Positions 1 to 8,179 of a stretch of DNA of 15,467 bases are shown in pieces. The translations under genes were made by a program, and so were the position numbers. Under the pieces are notes generated by a model. The model ran no database searches. It was given only the letters and a program-made list of their open reading frames with translations, and was not told where the DNA came from. Position 1 is the first letter of the stretch, and each line of letters starts with the position of its first letter. The DNA lies in NCBI GenBank assembly GCA_937988885.1, contig CALKHR010000198.1:1-15467 (forward strand). The letters run 5' to 3'. Source of the DNA: an uncultured Roseiflexaceae bacterium (GTDB lineage Bacteria; Chloroflexota; Chloroflexia; Chloroflexales; Roseiflexaceae).

Positions 1-498
1 AGCGTAGCAAGGTCGAGTGGTGGGATGGCAGCCTGAAGGTGCGGCGGCGCATCGGCCCACTTTGTCTTTGGGATAGGCAGGATTGAAACGGCTGGTCATA
101 TCGGTGTAGATATGAGCCACGGCATCCACAGCCGATTGACTCACTTGGCGCGATGCCCTAATGATGATTTTAGGATCATCCAGTGTTTTGCAGATCGCCC
201 AACCTGGCAGGCAGGGCTCCTGCGTCGATGTTGGTTGGCTTGGTTGCGATGTGTCCGCACTTGCTTCCTGGGTTGCATCGTCGCTCGCATCCGCAGCAAC
301 ATTAGCGGTGGCTTCAGCAGTAGCATCGGGGGCAGTTGTAGCAGCAGGGGCATCAGCGGTGGGTTCAGCAGTGGCATCGGGGGCGGTTGTAGCAGCAGGG
401 ACTGACGTCGGGGCGTTCACGGCGGGGCTTGGCGGCGCTGATGAACATCCCACCAGAGCAATCAGCAGCGTAAACACGAGGACTAGTTTTAGCTTCAT
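1..498 (-). CDS. Lipoprotein with Ala/Pro/Thr linker, C-terminus cut by window edge
   Basis: The reading frame opens at an ATG (first base 498) and stays open for 166 codons to the window edge, so the protein is partial. AGGAG lies 7 nt before the ATG, which fixes the start. The N-terminus is a lipoprotein signal: MKLKLV, a hydrophobic core, then the lipobox LVGC with Cys18 as the lipidation site. Residues about 19-95 are a low-complexity Ala/Thr/Pro/Asp linker containing a 17-residue unit repeated in tandem (residues 34-50 and 51-67). A more ordered segment follows from about residue 96, with the pair CLPGWAIC and later IYTDMTSRFNPAYPKDK. I do not recognise the globular domain. The last 20 residues before the edge are Cys-rich and look unlike the preceding part, so a frameshift near position 60 is possible. 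It is inferred to be tethered to the outer face of the membrane, function unknown. Confidence 0.72.
   Translation of the reverse strand, partial: MKLKLVLVFTLLIALVGCSSAPPSPAVNAPTSVPAATTAPDATAEPTADAPAATTAPDATAEATANVAADASDDATQEASADTSQPSQPTSTQEPCLPGWAICKTLDDPKIIIRASRQVSQSAVDAVAHIYTDMTSRFNPAYPKDKVGRCAAAPSGCHPTTRPCYA
298..399 (-). repeat. 51-bp tandem duplication inside the lipoprotein linker
   Basis: Two adjacent 51-bp units (349-399 and 298-348) encode the same 17-residue PAATTAPDATAE-type unit. I count 45 of 51 bases identical. The differences include synonymous changes (acc/act, gcc/gct). This is a linker that grew by in-frame duplication. Confidence 0.8.
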
Positions 499-799
499 GG
501 CCTCACTCCTAACAAGAAACTGTGCGATCAGCACTCAGCGTTGATTGGTCGAGCAGAATCTATCAAATGAAGCGCTTCCAAAACGCTTCCAAAGTGCCAT
601 CTTCCAGAATCGAGCCTTGGAAGCAAAAGAACGTTCGTAACATAAAAGTAGTCGTTTCCCTTCACTTTCCCATACAGCACAGCGGGCGGCGATCCCTATG
701 TGGATCTCCGCCCGTTTTGTTGCCACGCCTCGTCATATCTATGCTACTATGGAAGAAATCGCAACGCCCTGAACAATCGAGACATACCAAACGAGGTCA
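499..799. other. Divergent intergenic region, lipoprotein gene / aacS
   Basis: No convincing gene lies here. It holds a cluster of operator-like motifs: GAAGCGCTTC at 569-578 is a palindrome centred on CG, and CGCTTCCAAA occurs twice at an 11-bp period (573-582, 584-593). A TTGGAAGC in the opposite sense follows at 617-624, then a second CG-centred palindrome, GAACGTTC, at 629-636. CG-centred palindromes of this form are typical of LacI-family operators, which is only suggestive here. A terminator-like hairpin follows at 684-713. A weak candidate aacS promoter is TTGCCA (720-725) with TACTAT (745-750), but the 19-bp spacer is too long to be confident. Confidence 0.45.
684..720 (+). terminator. 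Rho-independent-type hairpin between divergent genes (attenuator or sRNA end)
   Basis: GGGCGG (684-689) pairs with CCGCCC (708-713). GATCC (691-695) pairs with GGATC (702-706) inside it across one C/T mismatch, around the loop CTATGT, and GTTTTGTTG follows. The polarity is plus strand, yet no plus-strand gene ends upstream. It could therefore attenuate an aacS transcript started further upstream or end a small RNA. Confidence 0.6.
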
Positions 800-2797
800 A
801 TGATGACGCCTGAAGGAACTCTACTCTGGCAACCGCCAAGCGCTCTACGCGACAATTGTCGGATGCAAGCCTATATGCAGTGGCTGGCCGAGCATAAGCG
901 TGTCGAAACGAACAGCTACGAAGAACTTTGGAATTGGTCGGTTAACGAGATTGAAGCGTTTTGGGGTTCGATCTGGGAGTATTTTGATGTCCAGTCCTCG
1001 GCGCCCTACCGTCAGGTCTTGGCCGAGCGGCGGATGCCCGGTGCTGTCTGGTTCGAAGGGGCGCGGCTGAACTACGCCGAGAATACGTTCCGCAACCGCA
1101 CCGATGAGCGTCCCGCCATCGTCTTTCAGTCCGAGATGCAAGCGCTGACCGAGATCAGTTGGGCCGAGCTTGAGCAGCAGGTGCGCGCCCTGGCCGCTGC
1201 GCTGCGCTCGATGGGTGTGCAGCGGGGCGATCGCGTGGTGGCCTACATCCCCAACATCCCACAGGCCGTGGTGGGCTTGCTGGCCACCGCCAGCCTCGGC
1301 GCGATCTGGTCGAGCTGCTCGCCCGATATGGGCAGCGGCAGCGTGATCGACCGCTTCAAGCAGATCGAGCCGAAGGTGCTGCTGGCCGTCGATGGCTATG
1401 TCTATGGCGGTAAGCCCTTCGACCGCCGCGATGTGGTGACAACGCTGCAGAAGGAGTTGCCCACCCTGCAACGCACCATTCTGGTGCCGTACCTCAACGC
1501 CGATGTCGATGCGCAGCAGTTCGCCAATACCGAGCGTTGGGACCACGTGCAGGCCGCCTATGCCGATGCGCCACAACTCACCTTCGAGCAGTTGCCCTTC
1601 GACCACCCGCTGTGGGTGCTCTACTCCTCGGGTACGACGGGCCTGCCCAAGCCGATTGTGCAGGGACACGGAGGCATCCTGCTCGAACACCTCAAATCGA
1701 TCGCGCTGCACCACAACCTTGGCCCAGGCGACCGCTTCTTCTGGTTCACCACGACGGGCTGGATGATGTGGAACTTCCTGGTCGGCGGCTTGCAGGTCGG
1801 CTGCACTATTCTGCTCTACGATGGCAGCCCCGCCAAGCCGAGCATGGATGCGCTCTGGTCGTTCGCCGAGCGCAGCGGGATGACCTATTTCGGCACTAGC
1901 GCCGCCTACATCACCTCCTGCCTCAAGGCGGGCCTCGCACCTAACCAGCGCTATGACCTCAGCCGTTTGCGGGGCTTTGGCTCGACTGGCTCGCCGCTCA
2001 CCTCCGACGGCTTCCAGTGGGTCTACGACAATGTGCGCAGCGATATTTGGCTCTCGCCGATCAGCGGCGGCACCGATGTCTGCACCGCCTTTATCGGCGG
2101 CTGCCCGATGCTGCCCGTCTACGCTGGCGAGATGCAGTGCCGCGAATTGGGCTGCGCGATCTACGCCTTCGATGAGAACGGCAAGCCGCTCGACAACGAG
2201 GTGGGTGAACTGGTGATCACCCAGCCCTTGCCCTCGATGCCGCTGTTCTTCTGGAACGATCCCGACGGCAAGCGCTACCGCGAGAGTTACTTCGAGTTCT
2301 ACCCGGGCATCTGGCGGCACGGCGACTGGTGCAAGATCACGCCTCGGGGCGGCGTGGTGATCTCGGGGCGCTCCGACGCCACCATCAACCGTATGGGCAT
2401 CCGCATGGGCACCAGCGAGCTGTACCGCGCCGTGGAGAGTATCCCCGAGGTGCTCGATAGCCTGGTGGTTGACCTCGAAGTGCTGGGCTACGAGTCGTAC
2501 ATGCCACTGTTCGTGGTGCTCGCGCCGGGCGTTACGCTCGACGAGGAGCTTACCGCACGCATCAAGAAGGCCATCCGCGATACGCTCTCGCCGCGCCACG
2601 TGCCCGACGAGGTGTTTGCCGTGCCCGATGTGCCCCGCACGCTCAGCGGCAAGAAGATGGAGTTGCCGATCAAGAAGATCCTGCTGGGCACGCCGATCGA
2701 GCGGGCCGCCAACCGCGACTCGATGAGCAATCCGAGCGTGCTAAAGGACTATGTCGAGATCGCGCAGAAGATCCAGCATCTCAAGAAGAAGGACTAA
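800..2797 (+). CDS. aacS: Acetoacetyl-CoA synthetase
   Basis: This cytoplasmic enzyme activates acetoacetate to acetoacetyl-CoA through an acyl-adenylate, using ATP and CoA; it feeds ketone-body-type or polyhydroxyalkanoate metabolism. The 665 residues match the usual AacS length of about 650-670. The ANL-family motifs are intact. The P-loop-like AMP-binding motif LYSSGTTGLPKP is at about 274-285, TTTGWMMWN follows at about 315-323, and SGGTDVCTAF is at about 419-428. The hinge and GRSDATINRMGIRMGTSELY come near 530, and the catalytic lysine sits in TLSGKKMELP (K618). The WRHGDW and YFEFYPGIW context is typical of acetoacetyl-CoA rather than acetyl-CoA synthetases. Two adjacent ATGs (800 and 803) are possible starts. 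GAGG at 793-796 is 3 nt from the first and 6 nt from the second, so 803 may be the real start. The gene stands alone and converges with msrQ. Confidence 0.93.
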   Translation: MMTPEGTLLWQPPSALRDNCRMQAYMQWLAEHKRVETNSYEELWNWSVNEIEAFWGSIWEYFDVQSSAPYRQVLAERRMPGAVWFEGARLNYAENTFRNRTDERPAIVFQSEMQALTEISWAELEQQVRALAAALRSMGVQRGDRVVAYIPNIPQAVVGLLATASLGAIWSSCSPDMGSGSVIDRFKQIEPKVLLAVDGYVYGGKPFDRRDVVTTLQKELPTLQRTILVPYLNADVDAQQFANTERWDHVQAAYADAPQLTFEQLPFDHPLWVLYSSGTTGLPKPIVQGHGGILLEHLKSIALHHNLGPGDRFFWFTTTGWMMWNFLVGGLQVGCTILLYDGSPAKPSMDALWSFAERSGMTYFGTSAAYITSCLKAGLAPNQRYDLSRLRGFGSTGSPLTSDGFQWVYDNVRSDIWLSPISGGTDVCTAFIGGCPMLPVYAGEMQCRELGCAIYAFDENGKPLDNEVGELVITQPLPSMPLFFWNDPDGKRYRESYFEFYPGIWRHGDWCKITPRGGVVISGRSDATINRMGIRMGTSELYRAVESIPEVLDSLVVDLEVLGYESYMPLFVVLAPGVTLDEELTARIKKAIRDTLSPRHVPDEVFAVPDVPRTLSGKKMELPIKKILLGTPIERAANRDSMSNPSVLKDYVEIAQKIQHLKKKD

Positions 2798-2854
2798 TGT
2801 TTCTGCTCTGGCTCTTTTAGCCTGCGGCAGCCAGGTACGTCCTTATCCAGGAAA

Positions 2855-2895
2855 GTGATGTGGATGGGTTGCGTGTAGCAGCCCATCCAGATTAC
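2855..2895 (+). repeat. 41-nt hairpin element, copy A (aacS/msrQ intergenic)
   Basis: The core stem TGGATGGGTTGC (2861-2872) pairs with GCAGCCCATCCA (2878-2889) around the loop GTGTA, with one wobble pair. The outer part GTGAT/ATTAC pairs across a single mismatch. About 31 of 41 positions match the element at 4907-4947, including a compensatory base-pair exchange. Here it sits between convergent genes and has no T-run on either side. It is therefore a poor intrinsic terminator, although it may still protect 3' ends. Confidence 0.7.
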
Positions 2896-2937
2896 ATACA
2901 GAAGCAACTCCTAAATTTCAATCTGTGTAATCTGTGG
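2888..2937. repeat. AATCTGTG(T/G) tandem pair forming an inverted repeat
   Basis: AATCTGTGT (2920-2928) is followed at once by AATCTGTGG (2929-2937). CAGATTACA (2888-2896) is the exact reverse complement of TGTAATCTG (2926-2934), giving a 9-bp stem with a 29-nt loop. It overlaps the 3' edge of hairpin copy A and lies just downstream of msrQ on the minus strand. Confidence 0.6.
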
Positions 2938-2951
2938 ATGTCGTGATCTTC

Positions 2952-3635
2952 TCAGCCGAACCGGCTCTGTCTCCATCGGATCAGCGAGCGGCGCAGGGCG
3001 GGCAGCCGCAACACCAACAAGGTGATCACCGCTATTCCGAACAGGATCGGCTGGCTCAGATCAGCCTTGACCAGCCACACAAAGTGCACCACCACCAGCG
3101 GCGCCGCCACATACACCAACATGTGCAGTCGCTTCCAGCGCTGCCCCAACCGACGCTGCCAGCCCTTGGTGGAAGTGAGCGCCAACGGCAGCAGCAGCAG
3201 GAACGCCGCTAAACCCACCAACACATAGCGCTTCTCTAGCACCGCCTCTTGGATCAACTGCCAATCCAGCCCGTAATCGATCACGAAGAACAGCAGCACA
3301 TGCAGACACGCATAGGCGAAGGCGTACAGCCCCAACGGTCGGCGCAGCGGCAGCAGTTCGCGCAAGCCAAACAGCGTATTGAGCGGCGTGCAGGTCAGCG
3401 AGAGCACCAGCAGGATCAGCGCGGTCTTGCCGGTGCGCAGCGTCGCCTCTTGGATGGGGTTGACGGTCAGGTTGTTGTGCTGAAAATCCCAGATCAACAG
3501 CACAAACGGCACCCAACAGCCGATATGTGTGAGGATTTGGAGCCAACGAACTTCGAAACCAAGGACGGATACGCGGTCGCGTTGCGATCTGCGTCGGGCT
3601 TGCTCGGGCGGCGTGCTCGATGTTGGTGTATCCAT
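2952..3635 (-). CDS. msrQ: MsrQ, haem-binding membrane subunit of methionine sulfoxide reductase
   Basis: MsrQ is a multi-pass membrane cytochrome that passes electrons from the quinone pool or a flavin reductase to MsrP. At 227 residues it is slightly longer than E. coli MsrQ because of a hydrophilic N-terminal tail of about 25 residues. Hydrophobic helices lie at about 33-50, 70-88, 101-121, 138-153, 171-190 and 196-211. The haem-ligand histidines are in place: H112 (in CLHVLLFF), H171 (RLHMLVY) and H184 (VVVHFVWL). Their 59- and 13-residue spacing matches the family. The gene starts 62 bp after the msrP stop on the same strand, so the two are probably co-transcribed. A 13-bp hairpin sits between them. 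The SD is weak (AGAGAG before GCGCATG). Confidence 0.9.
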   Translation of the reverse strand: MDTPTSSTPPEQARRRSQRDRVSVLGFEVRWLQILTHIGCWVPFVLLIWDFQHNNLTVNPIQEATLRTGKTALILLVLSLTCTPLNTLFGLRELLPLRRPLGLYAFAYACLHVLLFFVIDYGLDWQLIQEAVLEKRYVLVGLAAFLLLLPLALTSTKGWQRRLGQRWKRLHMLVYVAAPLVVVHFVWLVKADLSQPILFGIAVITLLVLRLPALRRSLIRWRQSRFG

Positions 3636-3653
3636 GCGCTCTCTAGGCTTGGA

Positions 3654-3684
3654 GCTTGGGCATTGGAGCCGCCAATGCCCAAGC
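3654..3684 (-). promoter_or_regulatory. Perfect 13-bp intercistronic stem-loop between msrP and msrQ
   Basis: GCTTGGGCATTGG (3654-3666) is fully complementary to CCAATGCCCAAGC (3672-3684) around a 5-nt loop. In the msrPQ transcript it begins 13 nt after the msrP stop and ends 18 nt before the msrQ start. No U-run follows on the minus strand, so it is not a standard terminator. It may stabilise the msrP 3' end or limit msrQ translation. Confidence 0.8.
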
Positions 3685-3697
3685 CGTGCTGTTGCGG

Positions 3698-4648
<951 letters not shown>

Positions 4649-4861
4649 GGTACGTTGTAACCTTTCTTTATGCTTGTTCGCCTAATTGGTAGATGTCGTG
4701 CGTGCCGCTCATATGTCTGTTGGTACGTAACGTTATCGCCAAAGGATGTTTCAAGCGCTGGGTGGATGGCCATTGTAAACCAAGTTCTTAAGATTGTGCG
4801 TATGATGAGTGGCCATCAGAGAATTTGAGTGAAATTGTCGGCAGGGCGGCGATAAGTGGTC

Positions 4862-4890
4862 TTGAAATTGCACATTTTTTTGATTGATAC
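4862..4890 (+). promoter_or_regulatory. Candidate sigma70-type promoter for the release-factor-like gene
   Basis: TTGAAA (4862-4867), a 17-bp spacer containing a T-run, then TGATAC (4885-4890). Transcription would begin near 4897, placing hairpin copy B in the 5' leader. Confidence 0.45.
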
Positions 4891-4906
4891 CGCACTGCCG
4901 AGAAAC

Positions 4907-4947
4907 GTGATGTCGATGGGCTGCCTGAAGCAATGCATCGACATCAC
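4907..4947 (+). repeat. 41-nt hairpin element, copy B (leader of the release-factor-like gene)
   Basis: GTGATGTCGATG (4907-4918) pairs perfectly with CATCGACATCAC (4936-4947). An inner TGC/GCA stem closes the loop CTGAA. It is homologous by eye to the element at 2855-2895. The 3' arm ends 31 nt before the ATG and leaves the SD (AGAGGTG) free. It is more likely a leader structure or dispersed repeat than a terminator. Confidence 0.75.
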
Positions 4948-4978
4948 ACAAGCACATCGACCTATCGAGAGGTGAACT

Positions 4979-5335
4979 ATGTCAACGCTGCCACACAACT
5001 ATGCGATCGACCGCGCAGCGCTGGAGCGTGATAGCGAAGTGAGTTTTTTTGTTGCCGGAGGCCCGGGCGGACAGCATCGCAATAAAGTCGCCACCGGTGT
5101 GCGGCTGTGGCACCGCCCAAGCGGCGTCGTGGTGACGGCCACCGAATGCCGCTCGCAGAGCGCCAACCGCGAGGTGGCCTACGAGCGTTTGGCCGAGCGC
5201 CTGCAGGCCTTGCGCAAAGTGAAGATGCCCCGCATCGCAACGCACCCCAGCCCGGTGGTGAACGCTCGCCGCTTGGAGAACAAGCATCGCCGCGCCGCCA
5301 TCAAGCAGATGCGGCGTGCGGTTCGCGACGAATAG
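4979..5335 (+). CDS. Short GGQ peptidyl-tRNA hydrolase / release-factor-like protein (ArfB-like)
   Basis: This is a 118-residue RF-1-type catalytic domain protein. The GGQ motif is in AGGPGGQHRNKVATG, with GGQ at residues 30-32. A codon-recognition domain is absent, so it cannot be a normal stop-codon release factor. The C-terminal third is strongly basic (RRLENKHRRAAIKQMRR), resembling the ArfB/YaeJ tail that enters the empty mRNA channel of stalled ribosomes. The inferred role is hydrolysis of peptidyl-tRNA on stalled ribosomes. ArfB proteins are usually about 140 residues, so this one is short and may belong to a separate release-factor-like clade. SD AGAGGTG precedes the ATG at good spacing. 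It converges with the LuxR-type regulator, with only 22 bp between stops. Confidence 0.82.
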   Translation: MSTLPHNYAIDRAALERDSEVSFFVAGGPGGQHRNKVATGVRLWHRPSGVVVTATECRSQSANREVAYERLAERLQALRKVKMPRIATHPSPVVNARRLENKHRRAAIKQMRRAVRDE

Positions 5336-5357
5336 CACTTGCGCGACCGAAGCGCCG

Positions 5358-8021
5358 CTACACCAACCCGTGCTCCACGGCGAAACGTGTGGCTGCGCTG
5401 CGTGTATTGACATGCAACTTGCTGTAGATCGAGGAGAGATGTGTCTGCACCGTGCGCCGACTGAGCACCAAGCGTTCTGCCACCTGCGCGTCCGTCAGCC
5501 CTTCGGCCACCAACCGCAGCACCTCCATCTCGCGGCTCGTCAGGCCAGCCGGATTCTCCTGGCTATCGCGGCCAGTCTTGCGGGGCACGGGGGCGTTGAG
5601 CACCAACGTATCGGCCTCCAAGCGCTTGGCCTTGCTGCTTGCGAGGATGTTGTTAGTTTCCTCCATCTCAAGCTGTGCGCGCTTGAGCGGCCCCAACGAC
5701 CAAGAGAGCAGGCGACGCACATGCGGTTGGCACGCTTCGAAACTTGGCTTCTGGCCCAACAGCAGCGAGATCTGATCGGCCCACGCCGTCTCGCCCGACA
5801 TCCGCAACAGCGGCGTGAGCGTCTGCAGGATCGAGACGATCTGCGGCAGCGCGCGGGTCTGCAACGTGTACTGCAGCGCCTCTTGGAACAGCGAAACGGC
5901 GCTCGTCTCCTCCTTCTGGCGGAGCGCCAACTGCCCCAAATTCATCAGCGAAGCGGCCATGCCCCATTGGTTGCCGATCGTGTAGAACAGTTCTAGCCCG
6001 GCCTCGTAATATTCCCAAGCTTGTGCCAGTTGATCTTGCGCCGCAGCCGTATCGCCCAAACGGTTGAGGCAGATCGCCATGCCGCGCGTGTCGTTCATCG
6101 CTTGGCGCGTGCGCAGGCTCTCCTCGAAGAACCAGCGCGCTTTGGCGTAAGCGCCCATCGCATAGGCGACCTTGCCGAGATTAGTGAGCGAGAACGACAT
6201 ACTCCACTGGTTATCGATCTGCTGCTCGATTGCGAGGCTCTGCTGCGACCAGGTCTGTGCCGCCGCATAATTGCCATACTCGTAGGCGGCTTGGCCGAGG
6301 ATATTGCAGGCCACCGCTTGGCCGTGCAGGTCATCGAGGCTTTGCGCCAAGGTGAGCGCGCTCTGGCAGAGGCTCTGGGTGCGCTGAATTTCGCCGAGAT
6401 AGGCGCATACCGCCCCCAAATAATTCAGCGTGAAGATCAGATCGGCCCGCGCATTGAGCTTGGTGAGGAGCTCCTGGCTACGTTCGAGCAGCGCTCGCGC
6501 CTGAAGTTGCTGCCCTTCGTGGAAGATAAACCACCCCTCGCGGGCCAGCAGTTTGCCAAGCACCAACTGCTGTTCGGGCGATTCGGGCTGTTGCTCCAGC
6601 ATATTGCGGGCTTCGCTGAAGGCCAACGCCCCCTCGTGAAACCAACTGCGCATATCGTAGAAGTGGAACAGGCCCTCCAATGCGATGCTGATGGTGTGGA
6701 TATCCTGGCTGCTGATCGCGTACTGCCACGCCGCGCGGATCTGCGCGATCTCGGAGATGATGATGTTTAGCGCGCGCATCTGGCCGGTGCCCCGCAGGTC
6801 CGGGGTGAGCGCGGAGAGTTGTCTGCCGTAGTAGGCCGCGTGTCGCGCAGCGGTCGCCTCCCTTTCACCTGCGGCTTCGAGCTGTTCGGCTGCGAACTGC
6901 CGGAGCATATCGAGCAACTCGTAGCGGGCATGCCCTTCGGCGTCGGCCTCGTGCCGCTGCAGCAGCGATTTGTCCACCAGCGCCGCCAGCAGATAGAGGA
7001 GCGCGTGTGGGCCGTTGCTATCGTCCAATTGCAGGACAGCGGTGGCCGCCTCGCGGGTGAAACTGCCGTGGAACACCGAGAGTTGTCGCAGTCCCTGCTG
7101 CTCGCTGGCCGAGAGCATATTCCACGAATGCGTCAGCACCGCCCGCATGCTGCGCTGGCGGCTGGGCAGGTTCGGCGAGTGATCCGCGAGGAAATCGATG
7201 CTCTTGGCGATCTCCTGCGCGATCTCCTGGCACGAGAGCAGGCGCGTCCAACTGGCGGCCAACTCGATACCCAACGGCAGACCAGCGACCAAATGGCAGA
7301 TCTGGTGGATGGCGGGCAGCGTATCGCTGTTTGGCTCGAAGTGCGGGGAATAGCTGCGGGCCACCTGCACAAACAACTCAACCGAGTGCGGATGCTCCTG
7401 TTGCGTGCCCGACGGCACCTCGCTTGGATGCGCGAGGTTATGCGCTTCGCCGATCGGAGGGCGCGGTGGCAGCGGCAACCCATCGAGACGGATCAGCCAC
7501 TCGCCCGGCAGGTTCAGCCGTTCCCGCGATGTGGCCAGCAATTTCAGCTCCGGCGCGTGATGCAGCAATTCCTCGATCCGACTGACGTGTTCGGTGAGAT
7601 GTTCGATCGCGTCGAGCAGCAACAGCATCCGCTTACTGGAAAGGTAATTGTGCAGTTGTTCCGTCAGTTGTGTGCGGCCCGAGAAGGTGATGCCGAGCGC
7701 GTTGCTGATCGCCGTCGCCAACAACTCCTCGGAGGGGCCAGAATCTGGTAGTGCGCCGAGCGGCACGAAGAAGACGCCATCGGGGAACAAGGGAGGGTCA
7801 GTATAGGCGAGCGTGCGGGCGATTTCCTGTGCCAAACGGGTCTTGCCAACTCCGCCAACACCTGTCATATTGAGCAGACGACATGAAGGATCACTCAGGA
7901 GCGCGAAAGCTTGTGATGCTTCTGCATCGCGTCCGATCAGCCGATTCAGCGATGCTGGAAGGTTGTGCGGTGTCGGCATCGGTGCCAACTCATGGCTGCC
8001 CCTATGATCAGAACTGCTCAT
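5358..8021 (-). CDS. STAND-type ATPase regulator with TPRs and LuxR DNA-binding domain
   Basis: An 887-residue transcription regulator of the MalT/AfsR-like signal-transducing ATPase class. From the chosen start, Walker A (GVGGVGKT) is at 54-61 and the Walker B strand MLLLLDAIEH at about 132-141. A sensor-like TSRERL is near 173, followed by a winged-helix region. Repeated helical hairpins with Ala/Gly/Tyr spacing at about 430-700 are typical TPRs for ligand or protein sensing. The last 62 residues, beginning GLTSREMEVLRLVAEG, are a LuxR helix-turn-helix with VSRRTVQTH-like recognition helix (LSRRTVQTHL). The start at 8021 is preferred: AGAGG lies 5 nt before it. An ATG nine codons upstream (8048) has no SD. 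The Walker B residue after Asp is Ala, where many relatives have Asn or Asp-Asn. The ligand and targets are unknown; the divergent mscS is the closest candidate target. Confidence 0.88.
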   Translation of the reverse strand: MSSSDHRGSHELAPMPTPHNLPASLNRLIGRDAEASQAFALLSDPSCRLLNMTGVGGVGKTRLAQEIARTLAYTDPPLFPDGVFFVPLGALPDSGPSEELLATAISNALGITFSGRTQLTEQLHNYLSSKRMLLLLDAIEHLTEHVSRIEELLHHAPELKLLATSRERLNLPGEWLIRLDGLPLPPRPPIGEAHNLAHPSEVPSGTQQEHPHSVELFVQVARSYSPHFEPNSDTLPAIHQICHLVAGLPLGIELAASWTRLLSCQEIAQEIAKSIDFLADHSPNLPSRQRSMRAVLTHSWNMLSASEQQGLRQLSVFHGSFTREAATAVLQLDDSNGPHALLYLLAALVDKSLLQRHEADAEGHARYELLDMLRQFAAEQLEAAGEREATAARHAAYYGRQLSALTPDLRGTGQMRALNIIISEIAQIRAAWQYAISSQDIHTISIALEGLFHFYDMRSWFHEGALAFSEARNMLEQQPESPEQQLVLGKLLAREGWFIFHEGQQLQARALLERSQELLTKLNARADLIFTLNYLGAVCAYLGEIQRTQSLCQSALTLAQSLDDLHGQAVACNILGQAAYEYGNYAAAQTWSQQSLAIEQQIDNQWSMSFSLTNLGKVAYAMGAYAKARWFFEESLRTRQAMNDTRGMAICLNRLGDTAAAQDQLAQAWEYYEAGLELFYTIGNQWGMAASLMNLGQLALRQKEETSAVSLFQEALQYTLQTRALPQIVSILQTLTPLLRMSGETAWADQISLLLGQKPSFEACQPHVRRLLSWSLGPLKRAQLEMEETNNILASSKAKRLEADTLVLNAPVPRKTGRDSQENPAGLTSREMEVLRLVAEGLTDAQVAERLVLSRRTVQTHLSSIYSKLHVNTRSAATRFAVEHGLV

Positions 8022-8077
8022 GCCTGCCTCTATGCCAATGAATTTCATCGAGGATGTAGGGAAGGAATATGGTTATT

Positions 8078-8156
8078 GTAGCATAGCCTGCGCATTCTGA
8101 ACATTGTTTTTATGGTCAGAACTGCGGTATACTTTGCGCTGCATTTTGTATGCTAC
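8078..8156. promoter_or_regulatory. Inverted repeats in the luxR-type regulator / mscS divergent region
   Basis: GTAGCATA (8078-8085) is the exact reverse complement of TATGCTAC (8149-8156). Inside lies a second pair, TTCTGA (8095-8100) and TCAGAA (8116-8121). The inner pair flanks the -35 box of the candidate mscS promoter, the position expected for an operator or activator site. The binding protein is unknown. Confidence 0.45.
8104..8133 (+). promoter_or_regulatory. Candidate promoter of the mscS-type gene
   Basis: TTGTTT (8104-8109), an 18-bp spacer and TATACT (8128-8133). The predicted start is near 8140, giving a leader of about 40 nt to the ATG at 8180. Confidence 0.55.
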
Positions 8157-8179
8157 GTTTGTGAGGGTTCGAGGACGTT

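Larger units (their letters stand above)
4649..4978. other. Divergent intergenic region, msrP / release-factor-like gene
   Basis: I find no gene in these 330 bases. On the msrP side TGGTACGT occurs at 4648-4655 and again at 4721-4728, the second running into TACGTA and the 8-bp palindrome TAACGTTA (4728-4735); these are possible operator sites. GATGGCCA (4765-4772) and TGGCCATC (4810-4817) form an 8-bp inverted repeat. A candidate plus-strand promoter (4862-4890) and hairpin copy B (4907-4947) lie before the next gene. Confidence 0.5.

Noticed and set aside
522..803. Plus-strand ORF of 93 codons before aacS
   Set aside because: It crosses the operator-like palindromes and the terminator-like hairpin and overlaps the aacS start. 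Its composition is not protein-like.
845..2599. Long open frame antisense to aacS (584 codons)
   Set aside because: It lies wholly opposite a gene with intact family motifs. It is rich in His/Arg/Ala/Gly, as expected from the mirror of GC-rich codons, and has no recognisable domain or SD.
5316..7751. Several plus-strand frames opposite the LuxR-type regulator
   Set aside because: All are Leu/Arg/Gln/His-rich mirror frames; none has an SD or a domain.
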